Source of the DNA: Palsa-504 sp963742795
Lineage (GTDB): Bacteria; Actinomycetota; Actinomycetes; Streptosporangiales; Streptosporangiaceae
NCBI GenBank assembly: GCA_963742795.1
Contig: CAVUNL010000008.1
Span: 310,001 to 374,000, forward strand
Reading direction: 5' to 3'
Length of the DNA: 64,000 nucleotides
The notes beneath the pieces were generated by a model. That model saw nothing but the letters and a program-made list of their open reading frames with translations, was not told the origin of the DNA and made no database searches. How positions within the stretch are numbered: the stretch's first letter is position 1; each line of letters starts with the position of its first letter. Below, one piece after another: positions 18,680-27,901 of the stretch. Made by a program: the position numbers and the translations under genes.

Positions 18680-20416
18680 ATGGGTCAGGCCTCCAACACC
18701 ACGACGGACCAGGACCAGGACCGGCCCCCTGGCCGCCGCCGGCGCCGCCTCGGCCTCGAACTGGCCGGCGTGGCCGCCGGACTGGCCGCCGGGGTGGCCA
18801 TCACGCTGACCTGGCTGGTCCCGCCGCCCAACCACCACCACCCAGCCCCGGTCAGCACCAGCGCCCCCGTCCTGATCCCAAACGCACCGGCACCGGCACC
18901 GGACCCCGCCCCGCTAGACGCGCAGTGGGCCGCGTACTCCGACCATTCCGACTGCGCCGACTGGGCCGGCGGCGACGGGGTCTCCGCCATCCGGCTGAAC
19001 TCCTCACAGCTCGCGTGGTTCTTCTCCGATACGTTCATCGGCCCGGCCGGGCCTACCATCGGTTTCTCGCACCTGAGCGGATTCGTGCACAACGCGGTGG
19101 TCGTCCAGACCACGACCGGGCGGGGCAGCACGTTCGTCACCATGACGGGCGGCGGAGCCTGCACCGGCCCCGGCCGTCCTGGCGACGCGGCCCCCGTGGT
19201 GGGGACACCGCCGGGGGTGCCCGGCGGTGCCCGGTACTGGGACGAGGACGGCATCGAGATCGGCGGGACGGTCGTCAAGTTCTACGACCATTACCTCGCC
19301 CGCGCCTTTCCGTTCGTCCCGGTTGGATCGGTGATCGCCACCTTCGCGGCCAGCCAGCTCAGCTCGGCCGGCCGCGGACATCAATACGGTGCGGTCGCCC
19401 GGCCGGACCTGGTCCCGCTGCCGTCTTACACCCCGCCGTCCGGCGGCTCCCCGATCCTGTGGGGCGCCGCGCTGCTGCGCGCCGGGAACATGGTGTACAT
19501 CTACGGTACGCAGAGCCCGAACGTGCAGGTCCCGGGCTACCGGCTCTACGTGGCCCGGGTCCTGGCGTCGCAACTGACCACCTTCTCCGCGTGGCGGTTC
19601 TACACGGGTGCCGGCGCGTGGGCAGCCGGACAGCGCCATGCCGAGCCGGTGCAGCCGCCGGGCAGCGGCCTCAGCGTGTCGTCCGGGTTCAGCGTGATCC
19701 AGATGGGGCGCCGCTACTGGCTGATCCAGGGCGGGGTGACGCCAGGCGGACCGGATATCGACGCCTACCCGGCCAGCGCGCCGTGGGGCCCGTTCGACTA
19801 CAGCGCCGGAAGGCTGCTGTACCGGGACCCGACCATCGGGCTCCACGCCGCGGATGACTACCGCATCCTGTACGAGGCGCGAGTCGAACCCCCACTTTCC
19901 ACCCGCGACGCGCTGGTCATCAGCTATAACGTCAACTCGGAGGCGGTGACCGCCGGCTGCGTGCCGATGTCCGAGTTCACCAATACGGTGACACTGCCCC
20001 GGTTTATCACGGTCCCGCTAGCGGCATTCGGCGATAACCCGGGCGCGCACGGCAACTCGGCGAGGAGCGGACCGCAGGACGATCCGCGGATCGTGCCGCG
20101 GGACCCGTCGCAATGGTTCGACGCCTGGAATTACCCGGGCTACGGCTGTCCGCCGGTGCCCGGCCTGGCGTCGGTGCAAGCCCGGCCGGGCACCGGTAAG
20201 GTCACGTTGAGCTGGCCCGATGCTGGCCTTGGCGTCCAATATCGCGTCTACCTGCAAGGGCCGGGCGAGCCAGGCGGTACCCCGGTGGCCACCGCATCCG
20301 CCGACAGCGCCACCGTCACCGGGCTGGGGCCAGGCCGTTACCAGGCCAGGGTGGTGCCGGTCAACTTCAAGAACCGGACCGGGCCGGCCGCCAGGGTAAC
20401 GTTCGCCGTACCGTGA
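18680..20416 (+). CDS. Membrane-anchored extracytoplasmic protein with beta-propeller-like and FnIII-like domains
   Basis: 578 aa from ATG 18680, nine bases after the methyltransferase stop. A basic stretch (GRRRRRLGLEL) and one hydrophobic helix (AGVAAGLAAGVAITLTWLV) anchor it, followed by a Pro/Ala-rich stalk. The body has AWFFSDTFIGP, GARYWDEDGIEI and FGDNPGAHGNSARSGPQD, similar in style to DUF4185/DUF5005 proteins; I am unsure of the family. The last ~85 residues (GKVTLSWPDAGLGVQYRVYL ... GRYQARVVPVN) form a fibronectin type III-like domain. A surface role in glycan binding or processing fits the neighbouring envelope genes. Confidence 0.65.
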   Translation: MGQASNTTTDQDQDRPPGRRRRRLGLELAGVAAGLAAGVAITLTWLVPPPNHHHPAPVSTSAPVLIPNAPAPAPDPAPLDAQWAAYSDHSDCADWAGGDGVSAIRLNSSQLAWFFSDTFIGPAGPTIGFSHLSGFVHNAVVVQTTTGRGSTFVTMTGGGACTGPGRPGDAAPVVGTPPGVPGGARYWDEDGIEIGGTVVKFYDHYLARAFPFVPVGSVIATFAASQLSSAGRGHQYGAVARPDLVPLPSYTPPSGGSPILWGAALLRAGNMVYIYGTQSPNVQVPGYRLYVARVLASQLTTFSAWRFYTGAGAWAAGQRHAEPVQPPGSGLSVSSGFSVIQMGRRYWLIQGGVTPGGPDIDAYPASAPWGPFDYSAGRLLYRDPTIGLHAADDYRILYEARVEPPLSTRDALVISYNVNSEAVTAGCVPMSEFTNTVTLPRFITVPLAAFGDNPGAHGNSARSGPQDDPRIVPRDPSQWFDAWNYPGYGCPPVPGLASVQARPGTGKVTLSWPDAGLGVQYRVYLQGPGEPGGTPVATASADSATVTGLGPGRYQARVVPVNFKNRTGPAARVTFAVP

Positions 20417-20465
20417 CCCGGCTGCTGTTACGCTCCAATGAAATCGAGCCTGAAGGAGAAGTGTC

Positions 20466-20603
20466 GTGGTCCGGGTGATCATCGCCGTTGTCGTGGGCCT
20501 GGCCATCGCCATCGGCGGGACCGTCTTGGCGGTGAACGTGCTGTCCAGTCACGGCAACGGCACACCCAGTAACTCCTCGACCTACAACTACGGCTCCCGC
20601 TAA
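20466..20603 (+). CDS. Small single-TM secreted/membrane peptide (DUF2613-like)
   Basis: 45 aa from GTG 20466, with GAAGGAGAAG just upstream. It has one hydrophobic helix (VIIAVVVGLAIAIGG) and a polar Ser/Asn tail ending YNYGSR. In mycobacteria a small DUF2613 protein (Rv0236A) lies next to aftD, and size, topology and location here match that. The function of the family is unknown. Confidence 0.6.
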   Translation: MVRVIIAVVVGLAIAIGGTVLAVNVLSSHGNGTPSNSSTYNYGSR

Positions 20604-20613
20604 ACGCGGACGC

Positions 20614-21231
20614 TCAGCGCAGCAGCAGCCGTGCCGCCAGCTCCAGGTGATTGCTCACGTCGTCGGCCGAAGCCCGGCGGGTCACCCACGCGACCAGGTT
20701 GGACAGCCACACGTCGCCGATCACCCGGGCGATCGCCATGTCGTCGGCCGACGGCTCGCCCTCGTGCATGGCCCGGGTGAACATCCGCTCCATCAGCCGC
20801 GCCACCGTGTTGACCTCGTTGGCCGCGCTGGGGTCAGCGAACATGAACGCCCGCGTCATCGCCTCGGTCAGCATCGGCTCACGTTGCATCGACCGGGTCG
20901 CCCGGCCGAGCACGTACAGCACCCGGTCGTACGGCGTCTCGCCCGGGACCGGCCGGCGCTCCAGCCGCTCCAGGTACCGCTCGAGCTCGCGGGCCAGCGC
21001 GGAGACCAGCAGGTGGATCTTGGACGGGAAGTACCGGTACAGCGTGCCGAGGGCTACGTCGGCCCGCTCGGCCACGGTGCGCATCTGCACCGCCTCGTAG
21101 CCGCCCTTGGAGGCCAGCGCCAGCGTGGCGTCGAGAATCCGCCGGTGCCGGTCGCGTTGTGCCGCCGAACCAAACTCGCTCTCCGCCGCCGCGTTCGCCG
21201 GTCCGCTGGCACGTGTTCTCGTGTTCGCCAT
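20614..21231 (-). CDS. kstR: TetR-family regulator KstR (steroid catabolism repressor)
   Basis: 205 aa. The N-terminal HTH reads RRILDATLALASKGGYEAVQ then RADVALGTLYRYFPSK, and the ligand domain has LTEAMTRAFMFADPSAANEV and IGDVWLSNLVAWVTRRAS. These match the KstR group closely (mycobacterial KstR has ASKGGYEAVQMR and VWLSNLLAWLTRRAS). KstR represses cholesterol uptake and degradation genes and is released by 3-oxo-steroid-CoA. It faces fadE34, as in M. tuberculosis, with a KstR-type operator in between, so it probably controls itself and the cluster. Confidence 0.93.
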   Translation of the reverse strand: MANTRTRASGPANAAAESEFGSAAQRDRHRRILDATLALASKGGYEAVQMRTVAERADVALGTLYRYFPSKIHLLVSALARELERYLERLERRPVPGETPYDRVLYVLGRATRSMQREPMLTEAMTRAFMFADPSAANEVNTVARLMERMFTRAMHEGEPSADDMAIARVIGDVWLSNLVAWVTRRASADDVSNHLELAARLLLR

Positions 21232-21299
21232 GGAGCCCCTCCACCCCCTAGTTTACCAAGCTAACCAGGCTGGACCGGGCGTCCCTGGCTGCTAATAAG

Positions 21300-21313
21300 T
21301 GAAACGTGTTCTA
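21300..21313. promoter_or_regulatory. KstR operator between kstR and fadE34
   Basis: TGAAACGTGTTCTA fits the published KstR consensus TnnAACnnGTTnnA at all six fixed core positions and both outer ones. It ends nine bases before the GTG start of fadE34, so the transcript must be almost leaderless or start inside the operator. Confidence 0.85.
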
Positions 21314-21321
21314 ATTATGCC

Positions 21322-23243
21322 GTGGCGATCGCGATCACGCCGGACCAGCAGGCCCTGCAGGCATCCCTCCGCGACTGGGCCAAGCAGGCTGCTCCGCTCG
21401 CCGCCGTCCGCCGCATGGAACAGGACGGCGCAGCCCCCGTCAGCTACCTCGCCGACCTGGCCGCCCTGGGCGTGTTCTCGATCGCGGTCCCCGAGGACGC
21501 CGGCGCGCCGGCGGCACGGTGGCCGACCTGGCCGCCGCCCTCGAGCAGCTCGCCGTCGCCCTCGTCCCCGGCCTGGTCCTGCCCACCGCCCTGGCCGCCG
21601 TACTCGCCGCCCCCCAGCTCCCCGCCCTGACCGGCAGCGCCCTGACCTGCAGCGCCCTGACCTGCAGCGCCGCCATCGTCACCGCCGCCGTCGCGCTGGA
21701 CCCCGGCACCCTGACCGGCACCCGCCACCCCGACGGCACCCTGCACGTGACCGGCCGAACCGGCCCGGTCCTGGGCGCCGGCACTACCTCCCACCTGCTC
21801 CTAGGAGCCGCCACCGGCCAGGGCGAGACCTGGTTCTGGCTGGACGCCGCCGACGCCACCCTGACCCGCCACCAGCCCGTCGACTTCTCCCGCTCCCTGG
21901 CCGACGTCACGCTGACCGGCAACGCGGTCCCGGAAACCCAGATCCTGACCGCCCTGACGACCCAACGCGTCCGCGACCTGGCCGCCACCCTGTTCGCCGC
22001 GGAGGCCGCGGGCGTGGCCGCCTGGTGCAGCGCGACCGCGGCCGACTACGCCAAGACCCGCCGGCAGTTCGGCCGCATCATCGGCGAGTTCCAGGCGGTC
22101 AAGCACCTGTGCGCCACCATGGCCGGCCGCGCCGAACGCGCCGCGGCGCTGGCCTGGGACGCGGCCCGCGCCGCCGATGAGGCCCCCGCCGAGCACCCGC
22201 TGGCCGCCGCGGCCGCCGCCGCGCTCGCCCTCGACGACGCGGTGGACAACGCCAAGGATTGCATCCAGGTCCTGGGCGGCATCGGCTTCACCTGGGAACA
22301 CGACGCCCACCTGTACCTGCGCCGGGCGCTGGCCCTGCGCCAGCTGCTCGGCGGCAGCGCCCCCTGGCGCATCCGGACCGCCGAACTCGCCGCCGCCGGC
22401 GCCCGCCGTCACCTGCCCGCCCCCGCCCGGGAACCCAGTCCGTACACCGGGATCGCCGCCTGGGCCATCCCCGCTGTCCAGGCCCACGGCACCCCGGCCC
22501 AGCGCGACCGGTTCACCGACCCCGCGATCACCTGGTGCCAGCTGTTCAGCGAGCCCGAGGCCGGCTCCGACCTGGCCGGCCTGCGCACCAGAGCCGAACG
22601 CGCCGACGGGGGCTGGCGGCTGACCGGCCAGAAGGTGTGGACCTCGCTGGCCCGGCAGGCCGACTGGGCCATCGCCCTGGCCCGCACCGACCCCGACGTG
22701 CCCAAGCACGCCGGCCTGACCTACTTCCTGGTCGACATGCACGCGCCCGGCATCGACATCCGCCCGCTGCGCGAGATCACCGGCCGCCAGATGTTCAACG
22801 AGGTCTTCCTGGACGACGTGTTCGTCCCGGACGACTGCGTGCTCGGCGCCCGCGGCGACGGGTGGCGGATCGCCATGTCCACCCTGGCCACCGAGCGGGT
22901 GGCGATCGGCACCGGACAGGACGAGGCAGTGCAAACGCTGCTGGCCGCGGGGGGTGCTGAAAATCCATTTTTTTCCGAACGGACCGGGGTTCACGTCGCC
23001 GCCAGCCTGTCCATCGCTGTCCTGGGCGAACGCGGCGCCCACCCCGCGATCCGCAAGCTGATCGGCACCGGGCACCGCCAGGCGGTGGCCGAGACCGTGC
23101 TCGAGCTGCTCGGCCCGGCCGGCGCGGTCGAGGGGGAGGCCAGCGGGGAGTTCCTGCTCACCCGGTGCCTGTCCATCGCGGGCGGCACCACCCAGATCCT
23201 GCTCAACCAGGTAGGCGAGCGCGTCCTGGGCCTCCCGCGGTGA
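21322..23243 (+). pseudogene. fadE34: FadE34-type two-domain acyl-CoA dehydrogenase (frameshifted)
   Basis: Starts GTG 21322 (MAIAITPDQQALQASLRDW) and is in frame up to about 21508. There the frame switches to one that reads GTVADLAAALEQLAVALVPG and runs to TGA 23241-23243. One inserted base in GGCGCGCCGGCGGC restores the reading. The protein has two fused acyl-CoA dehydrogenase halves (first ending around RRALALRQLLGG; second with WCQLFSEPEAGSDLAGLRT and GGTTQILLNQVGERVLGLP), the architecture of FadE34 (ChsE3, Rv3573c). FadE34 also lies next to kstR in M. tuberculosis. It oxidises steroid side-chain CoA esters using FAD. Either truly broken or carrying a sequence indel. Confidence 0.85.
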
Positions 23244-24319
23244 TGGACTTCACCCCCACCGAGAGCCAGCAGGCCGTGGCCGCCCTAGCCGCGGAAATAC
23301 TCGCGGAACCCGACCCCTGGAAAGCCCTGGCCCGCGCCGGCCTGCTCGACGCATCCTCCCTGGGCGTGCTTGAGCTCGCCGTGCTGCTCACCGAGACCGG
23401 CAGGCGCACCCCCTCCACCCGAGCCCTCGCCACCCTCCTGACCGGCGCGCTCCCCGTGGCCCGCTGGGGCAGCGACGAGCTGAAGCAGGAGCTGCTCCCC
23501 GGAATTGCCTCCGGCGAGCTCCTCCTCACCGCCGCCCTCCGCGAGCCCTCTCACCCGCAGCCCGACCCCCCAGCCACAACAGTCACAAACGGAACGCTCA
23601 CCGGCACCAAAGTCGGCGTCCCCCACGCGGAGCAAGCCTCCCTCATCCTCGTCCCCGCGCGCCTGCCTGCCTCTTCCATGATCGTGAACAGTTCGGGACA
23701 AATAGCGCCCAAAACTGTTCACGATCATGGTGTCGCCCTGGTGAGCCCCCGAGCGGCGGGGGTCGAGCTGACGCGTACGCCTAGTGCGAGTGGCCAGCCC
23801 GAGTTCACGCTGCGGATGGACGGGGCGCCCATCCAGGGGATGCTCGGCGGGGCGGATTGCGTCCGGGACCTGTATCAGCTATCCGTGGCGGGGGCGTGCG
23901 CGCTGGCCGACGGGGCGGTGGCCGGCGCGCTGGCCCTGACCCGGGACCACGTCGCGACCCGGGAGCAGTTCGGGCGGCCGCTGGCCGCGTTCCAGGCCGT
24001 CTCCCAGCAGATCGCCGAGGTGTACATCGCCTCCCGCACGATGCACCTGGCCACGCTGGCCGCGTGCTGGCGGCTGGACGCGGGCCCGGAGATGGGCCCG
24101 GAAATGAGCAGGGACGGGCGCGCCGACCTCGGGGTGGCGGGGTACTGGTGCGCGGAGCAGGCCCCACGGTCCGTTCGGACATGTCATCACCTGCACGGCG
24201 GGCTCGGCATGGACGCGACCTATCCCTTGCACCGATTTTCCTCGCTGGTCGCCGACCTAGTCCGGTACCTGGGCGGCGCGGAGTACCGGCTGGAGCGGCT
24301 GGCATGTTCATCGACCTGA
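23243..24319 (+). CDS. fadE28: Acyl-CoA dehydrogenase FadE28/ChsE1
   Basis: 358 aa. ATG 23243 overlaps the fadE34 stop (TGATG). It has a reduced N-terminal domain and the C-terminal ACAD helical bundle (GALALTRDHVATREQFGRPL, HHLHGGLGMDATYPL). Size and its place before fadE29, chsH and ltp2 identify the FadE28 partner of the FadE28-FadE29 heterotetramer, which dehydrogenates the three-carbon side chain of 3-oxo-pregnene-carboxyl-CoA. Between about residues 145 and 163 it carries an in-frame insertion derived from a perfect DNA hairpin (23676-23730), absent from what the fold needs. Confidence 0.85.
   Translation: MDFTPTESQQAVAALAAEILAEPDPWKALARAGLLDASSLGVLELAVLLTETGRRTPSTRALATLLTGALPVARWGSDELKQELLPGIASGELLLTAALREPSHPQPDPPATTVTNGTLTGTKVGVPHAEQASLILVPARLPASSMIVNSSGQIAPKTVHDHGVALVSPRAAGVELTRTPSASGQPEFTLRMDGAPIQGMLGGADCVRDLYQLSVAGACALADGAVAGALALTRDHVATREQFGRPLAAFQAVSQQIAEVYIASRTMHLATLAACWRLDAGPEMGPEMSRDGRADLGVAGYWCAEQAPRSVRTCHHLHGGLGMDATYPLHRFSSLVADLVRYLGGAEYRLERLACSST
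23676..23730. repeat. REP-like perfect hairpin inside fadE28
   Basis: CCATGATCGTGAACAGTT (23676-23693) and its exact reverse complement AACTGTTCACGATCATGG (23713-23730) flank a 19-base loop. Base composition is far lower in GC than the surroundings. It is translated in frame (MIVNSSGQIAPKTVHDHG). It looks like a small palindromic mobile unit (REP/MITE-like) that landed without breaking the frame. Confidence 0.85.
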
Positions 24320-25461
24320 CCGCGGACCAGCGCGCGCTGCGGGACGAGCTGCGGGCGTACTTCGCCGCTCTGCTGACGCCCGCCGAGCGCGCCGAGCTGC
24401 TCACCGAGCGGCACGGGGCGGTGTACCGGGACGTGGTCCGCCGGATGGGCCGGGACGGGTGGCTCGGGGTGGGCTGGCCGGCGCGTTACGGCGGCCGGGG
24501 GTTCGGCCAGGTGGAGCAGCAGATCTTCGCGGACGAGGCGGCCCGCGCCGACGTCCCGCTGCCCGCGGTCACCCTGCAGACCGTCGGGCCCACGCTGCAG
24601 GAGCACGGCACGCCGTGGCAGCGGGACTTCTTCCTGCCGCGCATCCTGGCCGGGCAGGTGCACTTCGCGATCGGCTACACCGAGCCGGAGGCCGGCACCG
24701 ACCTGGCCTCGCTGCGCACCCGGGCCGTCCGCGTGAAGGGGGAAGGGGAGGTGGGTGGGGGCTACGTGGTCGACGGGCAGAAGATCTTCACCACCGGCGC
24801 GCACGCCGCCGACTACATCTGGCTGGCCTGCCGCACCGCCCCGTCCCGGCACAAGGGAATCACCATCCTCATCGTGGACACCAGCGACCCGGGCTTCTCC
24901 TGGACCCCGATCATCACCCACGACGGTGCTCACCACGTCAACGCCACCTACTACTCCGGCGTCCGCGTCCCGGCCCGGATGCGGGTCGGCGCGGAGAACG
25001 AGGGCTGGCCGCTGATCACCACCCAGCTCAACCACGAGCGGGTCATGCTCGGCCCGGCCTGCCGGATCGCCGCCCTGCACGACCGGGTCCGCGCCTGGGC
25101 CTCCGAACACGCCCTGCTCGCCCACCCCGACGTCCGCCGTGCGCTGGCCCGGGCCGCCGCCGTCATGCGCGTCAACGAGCTGCTCAACTGGCAGGTCGCA
25201 TCGTCGCCCGCGCTGGACGTGGCTGACGCGTCCGCCACCAAGGTGTTCTCCTCCGAGCAGCTCCAGGTCATCGGGCCGTGGCTGGCCGAGGTCGTCGGCC
25301 GGCACGGCGACCCGGCCGACCCCGGCACCGCCGCGCTGATGACCTGGCTGGACATCCAGCTCAAGCGCAACACCGTGCTGACCTTCGGCGGCGGCGTCAA
25401 CGAGGTCCAGCGCGAGCTCATCGCCACCGCCGGCCTGCACCTGCCCCGGGCCCCGCGATGA
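24304..25461 (+). CDS. fadE29: Acyl-CoA dehydrogenase FadE29/ChsE2
   Basis: 385 aa, ATG 24304 overlapping the end of fadE28 by 16 bases. It has full ACAD architecture: N-terminal helices (LTADQRALRDELRAYFAALL), the middle FAD/substrate strand (FAIGYTEPEAGTDLASLRT, VVDGQKIFTTGAHAADYIWL) and the C-terminal bundle (TFGGGVNEVQRELIATAGL). It pairs with FadE28 to oxidise the propanoyl side chain of the steroid CoA ester. A nine-residue insertion KGEGEVGGG is encoded by a 29-base sequence also found exactly in hsaA. Confidence 0.9.
   Translation: MFIDLTADQRALRDELRAYFAALLTPAERAELLTERHGAVYRDVVRRMGRDGWLGVGWPARYGGRGFGQVEQQIFADEAARADVPLPAVTLQTVGPTLQEHGTPWQRDFFLPRILAGQVHFAIGYTEPEAGTDLASLRTRAVRVKGEGEVGGGYVVDGQKIFTTGAHAADYIWLACRTAPSRHKGITILIVDTSDPGFSWTPIITHDGAHHVNATYYSGVRVPARMRVGAENEGWPLITTQLNHERVMLGPACRIAALHDRVRAWASEHALLAHPDVRRALARAAAVMRVNELLNWQVASSPALDVADASATKVFSSEQLQVIGPWLAEVVGRHGDPADPGTAALMTWLDIQLKRNTVLTFGGGVNEVQRELIATAGLHLPRAPR
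24733..24761 (+). repeat. 29-base G-rich repeat, copy in fadE29
   Basis: Begins GTGAAGGGGGAAGGGGAGG and continues G-rich to 24761. It is identical base for base to 35774-35802 in hsaA and read in the same frame (VKGEGEVGGG) at the equivalent loop just before the 'V.G.W.F/K.FT.G' strand. Confidence 0.9.
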
Positions 25462-26735
25462 GCGCCGAGATCACGGAGGCTGCCGCCCGCCTGGTCGCGG
25501 CGGGGGAGAGCCAGCCGCGTCTAGCCCGCGACCCGGTCAACCTCCCCATGATCCGCAACTGGCTCGAGGCCCTGGGCGGGCCCGGCGGCGACCCGGAACC
25601 GGAGACCGCCCCGCCGGCCATGATCCAGGTCTGGACCATGCCCGGCCTGCACGGCGCCCGCGGCGGCGACGACCCGCTGGGCCAGATGTCGCAGGTCCTG
25701 GACGAGGCCGGCTACACCTCGGTGGTCGCCACCAACTGCGACCAGACCTACCACCGTTACCTCAAGCTCGGCGAGCAGCTGTCCGTCCGGGCCCGGCTCC
25801 TGGACGTCGCCGGCCCCAAGCGCACCGCCCTGGGCGAAGGCTGGTTCGTCACCACCCGCAGCACCTGGCTCTCCTCCGGCGACCCGGTCGCCACCATGGA
25901 CTTCCGCATCCTCAAGTTCCGCCCCGCCCCGTCTCCGGCCAGCCCGGCCAGCACCGAAACGCCCATGCGCCCCCAGGTCACCCCGGATACCGCGTTCTTC
26001 TGGGCGGGCACCGCGGCCGGCGAGCTGCGCATCCAGCGCTGCACGGGCTGCGGTGCGCTGCGCCACCCGCCCGGCCCGATGTGCCCCGCCTGTGGCACCC
26101 CAAGCGACGGCGGGTACGTGATCGCGGCCGGGACCGGCGAGGTGTTCAGCTACGTCGTCCACCACCACCCGCCGGTCCCGGGCAAGAAGCTGCCCTTGGT
26201 CGTCGCGCTGGTCCAGCTGCCCGAGGGCGTCCGGATGGCCGGCGAGATGCCGGGCGTCCGCCCCGACCAGGTACGCATCGGCCTGCCGGTCCGCGCCACG
26301 TTCGTCCAGGTCGACGATGACCTGAACCCCTTTGCCCTGCCCGCCTGGCGACTCGCCGAGGGGACGCTCCCGGACCGGGTCATCGACGTGACGCCCACCT
26401 TCGTGATCTCCTCGGCGCTGGCCACCCGCGACTTCCAGGACGTCCACCACGACCGGGACCGCGCCGTCCAGCGCGGCGCGAAGGACATCTTCCTTAACAT
26501 CTTGACCACCACCGGCCTGGTCCAGCGCTACGTCAGCGACTGGGCCGGGCCGGAAGCGGTGGTCCGGGGCATCTCGATCCGGCTGGGCGTGCCCTGCCAC
26601 GCGGGCGACACGCTCACCCTGTCCGGCCACGCCGACCGCGACGACGGTGCTGAACAGGTGGTCTCGGTGACCGGCCGCTGCAGCCCGGGCGACCACGTGA
26701 CCGGCACGGTCCGGATCGAGCGGCCTCGATGCTGA
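25458..26735 (+). CDS. chsH2: ChsH2-ChsH1 fused steroid enoyl-CoA hydratase (MaoC-DUF35-MaoC)
   Basis: 425 aa, ATG 25458 overlapping the fadE29 stop. Three parts: an N-terminal MaoC-like hotdog (about 1-165); a DUF35 domain with rubredoxin-like zinc ribbon CTGCGALRHPPGPMCPAC (about 195-212) and OB fold to about 305; and a C-terminal catalytic-type MaoC hotdog (VISSALATRDFQDVHHDRD, about 325-425). In M. tuberculosis ChsH2 (Rv3542c) and ChsH1 (Rv3541c) are separate subunits that hydrate the 17-side-chain enoyl-CoA; the DUF35 part recruits Ltp2. Here one polypeptide holds the whole hydratase. The start of the third part lies without a gap or codon change. Confidence 0.85.
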   Translation: MSAEITEAAARLVAAGESQPRLARDPVNLPMIRNWLEALGGPGGDPEPETAPPAMIQVWTMPGLHGARGGDDPLGQMSQVLDEAGYTSVVATNCDQTYHRYLKLGEQLSVRARLLDVAGPKRTALGEGWFVTTRSTWLSSGDPVATMDFRILKFRPAPSPASPASTETPMRPQVTPDTAFFWAGTAAGELRIQRCTGCGALRHPPGPMCPACGTPSDGGYVIAAGTGEVFSYVVHHHPPVPGKKLPLVVALVQLPEGVRMAGEMPGVRPDQVRIGLPVRATFVQVDDDLNPFALPAWRLAEGTLPDRVIDVTPTFVISSALATRDFQDVHHDRDRAVQRGAKDIFLNILTTTGLVQRYVSDWAGPEAVVRGISIRLGVPCHAGDTLTLSGHADRDDGAEQVVSVTGRCSPGDHVTGTVRIERPRC

Positions 26736-27901
26736 ACCCGGTGATGAACACTGCGATCGTCGGCATCGGGGCGACCGAGTTCTCCAAGGACTCCGGGCGC
26801 AGCGAGCTGCGCCTGGCCGCCGAGGCGGTGCAGGCCGCCCTGGACGACGCGGGGCTCCGCCCGGCCGACGTGGACGGCATGGTCACCTTCACCATGGACA
26901 CCAACGCCGAGATCGCCGTCGCGCGCGAGCTCGGGATACCGGAGCTGCGCTTCTTCGGCACGATCGGCTACGGCGGCGGCGCCGCCTGCGCCACCGTCCA
27001 CCACGCCGCGATGGCGGTCATCACCGGGGCCGCCGACGTGGTGGTCTGCTACCGGGCGCTCAACGAGCGTTCCGGCCGCCGCTTCGGCCGCGTCGTGACC
27101 GGCGCGGTGACCGCGCCCACGACCTACGGGGTCGACAACGGCTGGCACTACCCGATGGGGATCGCCACCCCGGCCGCGAGCGTGGCCATGGCCGCCCGCC
27201 GCTACATGCACGCCTACGGGGCGACCAGCGAGGACTTCGGCCGGGTCACGGTCGCGGACCGCCGGCACGCCGCGACCAACCCGAACGCCTGGTTCTACCA
27301 GCGTCCGGTCACCCTGGCCGAGCACCAGGCGTCCCGCTGGATCGTCGAGCCGCTGCGGCTGCTGGACTGCTGCCAGGAGAGCGACGGCGCCGTCGCCGTC
27401 GTGGTGACCAGCGCGGACCGGGCCCGCGACCTGCCGCACCGCCCCGCGGTCATCCGCGCCGCCGCGCAGGGCGCCGGCCCCGACCAGTTCACCATGACCA
27501 GCTACTACCGCGACGACCTGACCGGCCTGCCCGAGCTGGGCGTGGTCGCCCGCCAGCTGTGGCGCCAGGCCCGCATCGGCCCGGCCGAGATCCGGACCGC
27601 CGTGCTGTACGACCACTTCACCCCGTACGTGCTCATGCAGCTCGAGGAGCTCGGCTTCTGCGATCCCGGGCAGGCCCGGGACTTCATCGCCGACGGCGCC
27701 ATCGAACTGGGCGGCCGCCTGCCGCTCAACCCGCACGGCGGCCAGCTCGGCGAGGCCTACATCCACGGCATGAACGGCATCGCCGAGGCGGTCCGCCAGA
27801 TCCGCGGCACCGCGGTCAACCAGGTCCCCGGCGACGGCCCGGTCCTGGTCACCGCCGGCACCGGCGTCCCCACCAGCGGCCTCATCCTGTCCCCGTCATG
27901 A
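26729..27901 (+). CDS. ltp2: Thiolase-fold steroid aldolase Ltp2
   Basis: 390 aa, ATG 26729 overlapping the previous stop; the inner ATG 26744 is possible. It has thiolase-like motifs (IVGIGATEFSKDSGRSELRL, GGGAACATVHHAAMAV, NPHGGQLGEAYIHGMNG) without the usual degradative-thiolase cysteine signature, as in Ltp2 (Rv3540c). With the DUF35 domain of ChsH2 it cleaves the beta-hydroxyacyl-CoA side chain by a retro-aldol step, releasing propionyl-CoA and androstenedione-type product. Its 3' end overlaps the convergent kstD by 20 bases. Confidence 0.9.
   Translation: MLNPVMNTAIVGIGATEFSKDSGRSELRLAAEAVQAALDDAGLRPADVDGMVTFTMDTNAEIAVARELGIPELRFFGTIGYGGGAACATVHHAAMAVITGAADVVVCYRALNERSGRRFGRVVTGAVTAPTTYGVDNGWHYPMGIATPAASVAMAARRYMHAYGATSEDFGRVTVADRRHAATNPNAWFYQRPVTLAEHQASRWIVEPLRLLDCCQESDGAVAVVVTSADRARDLPHRPAVIRAAAQGAGPDQFTMTSYYRDDLTGLPELGVVARQLWRQARIGPAEIRTAVLYDHFTPYVLMQLEELGFCDPGQARDFIADGAIELGGRLPLNPHGGQLGEAYIHGMNGIAEAVRQIRGTAVNQVPGDGPVLVTAGTGVPTSGLILSPS

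Noticed and set aside
16844..20416. A single 1190-residue methyltransferase/ectoprotein fusion
   Set aside because: The first third is out of frame with the glycosyltransferase gene, and the methyltransferase has a natural C-terminus in another frame after a one-base insertion at 18599.
21251..21270. GTTTACCAAGCTAAC as a second KstR site
   Set aside because: The half-sites are in the wrong orientation and spacing for TnnAACnnGTTnnA.
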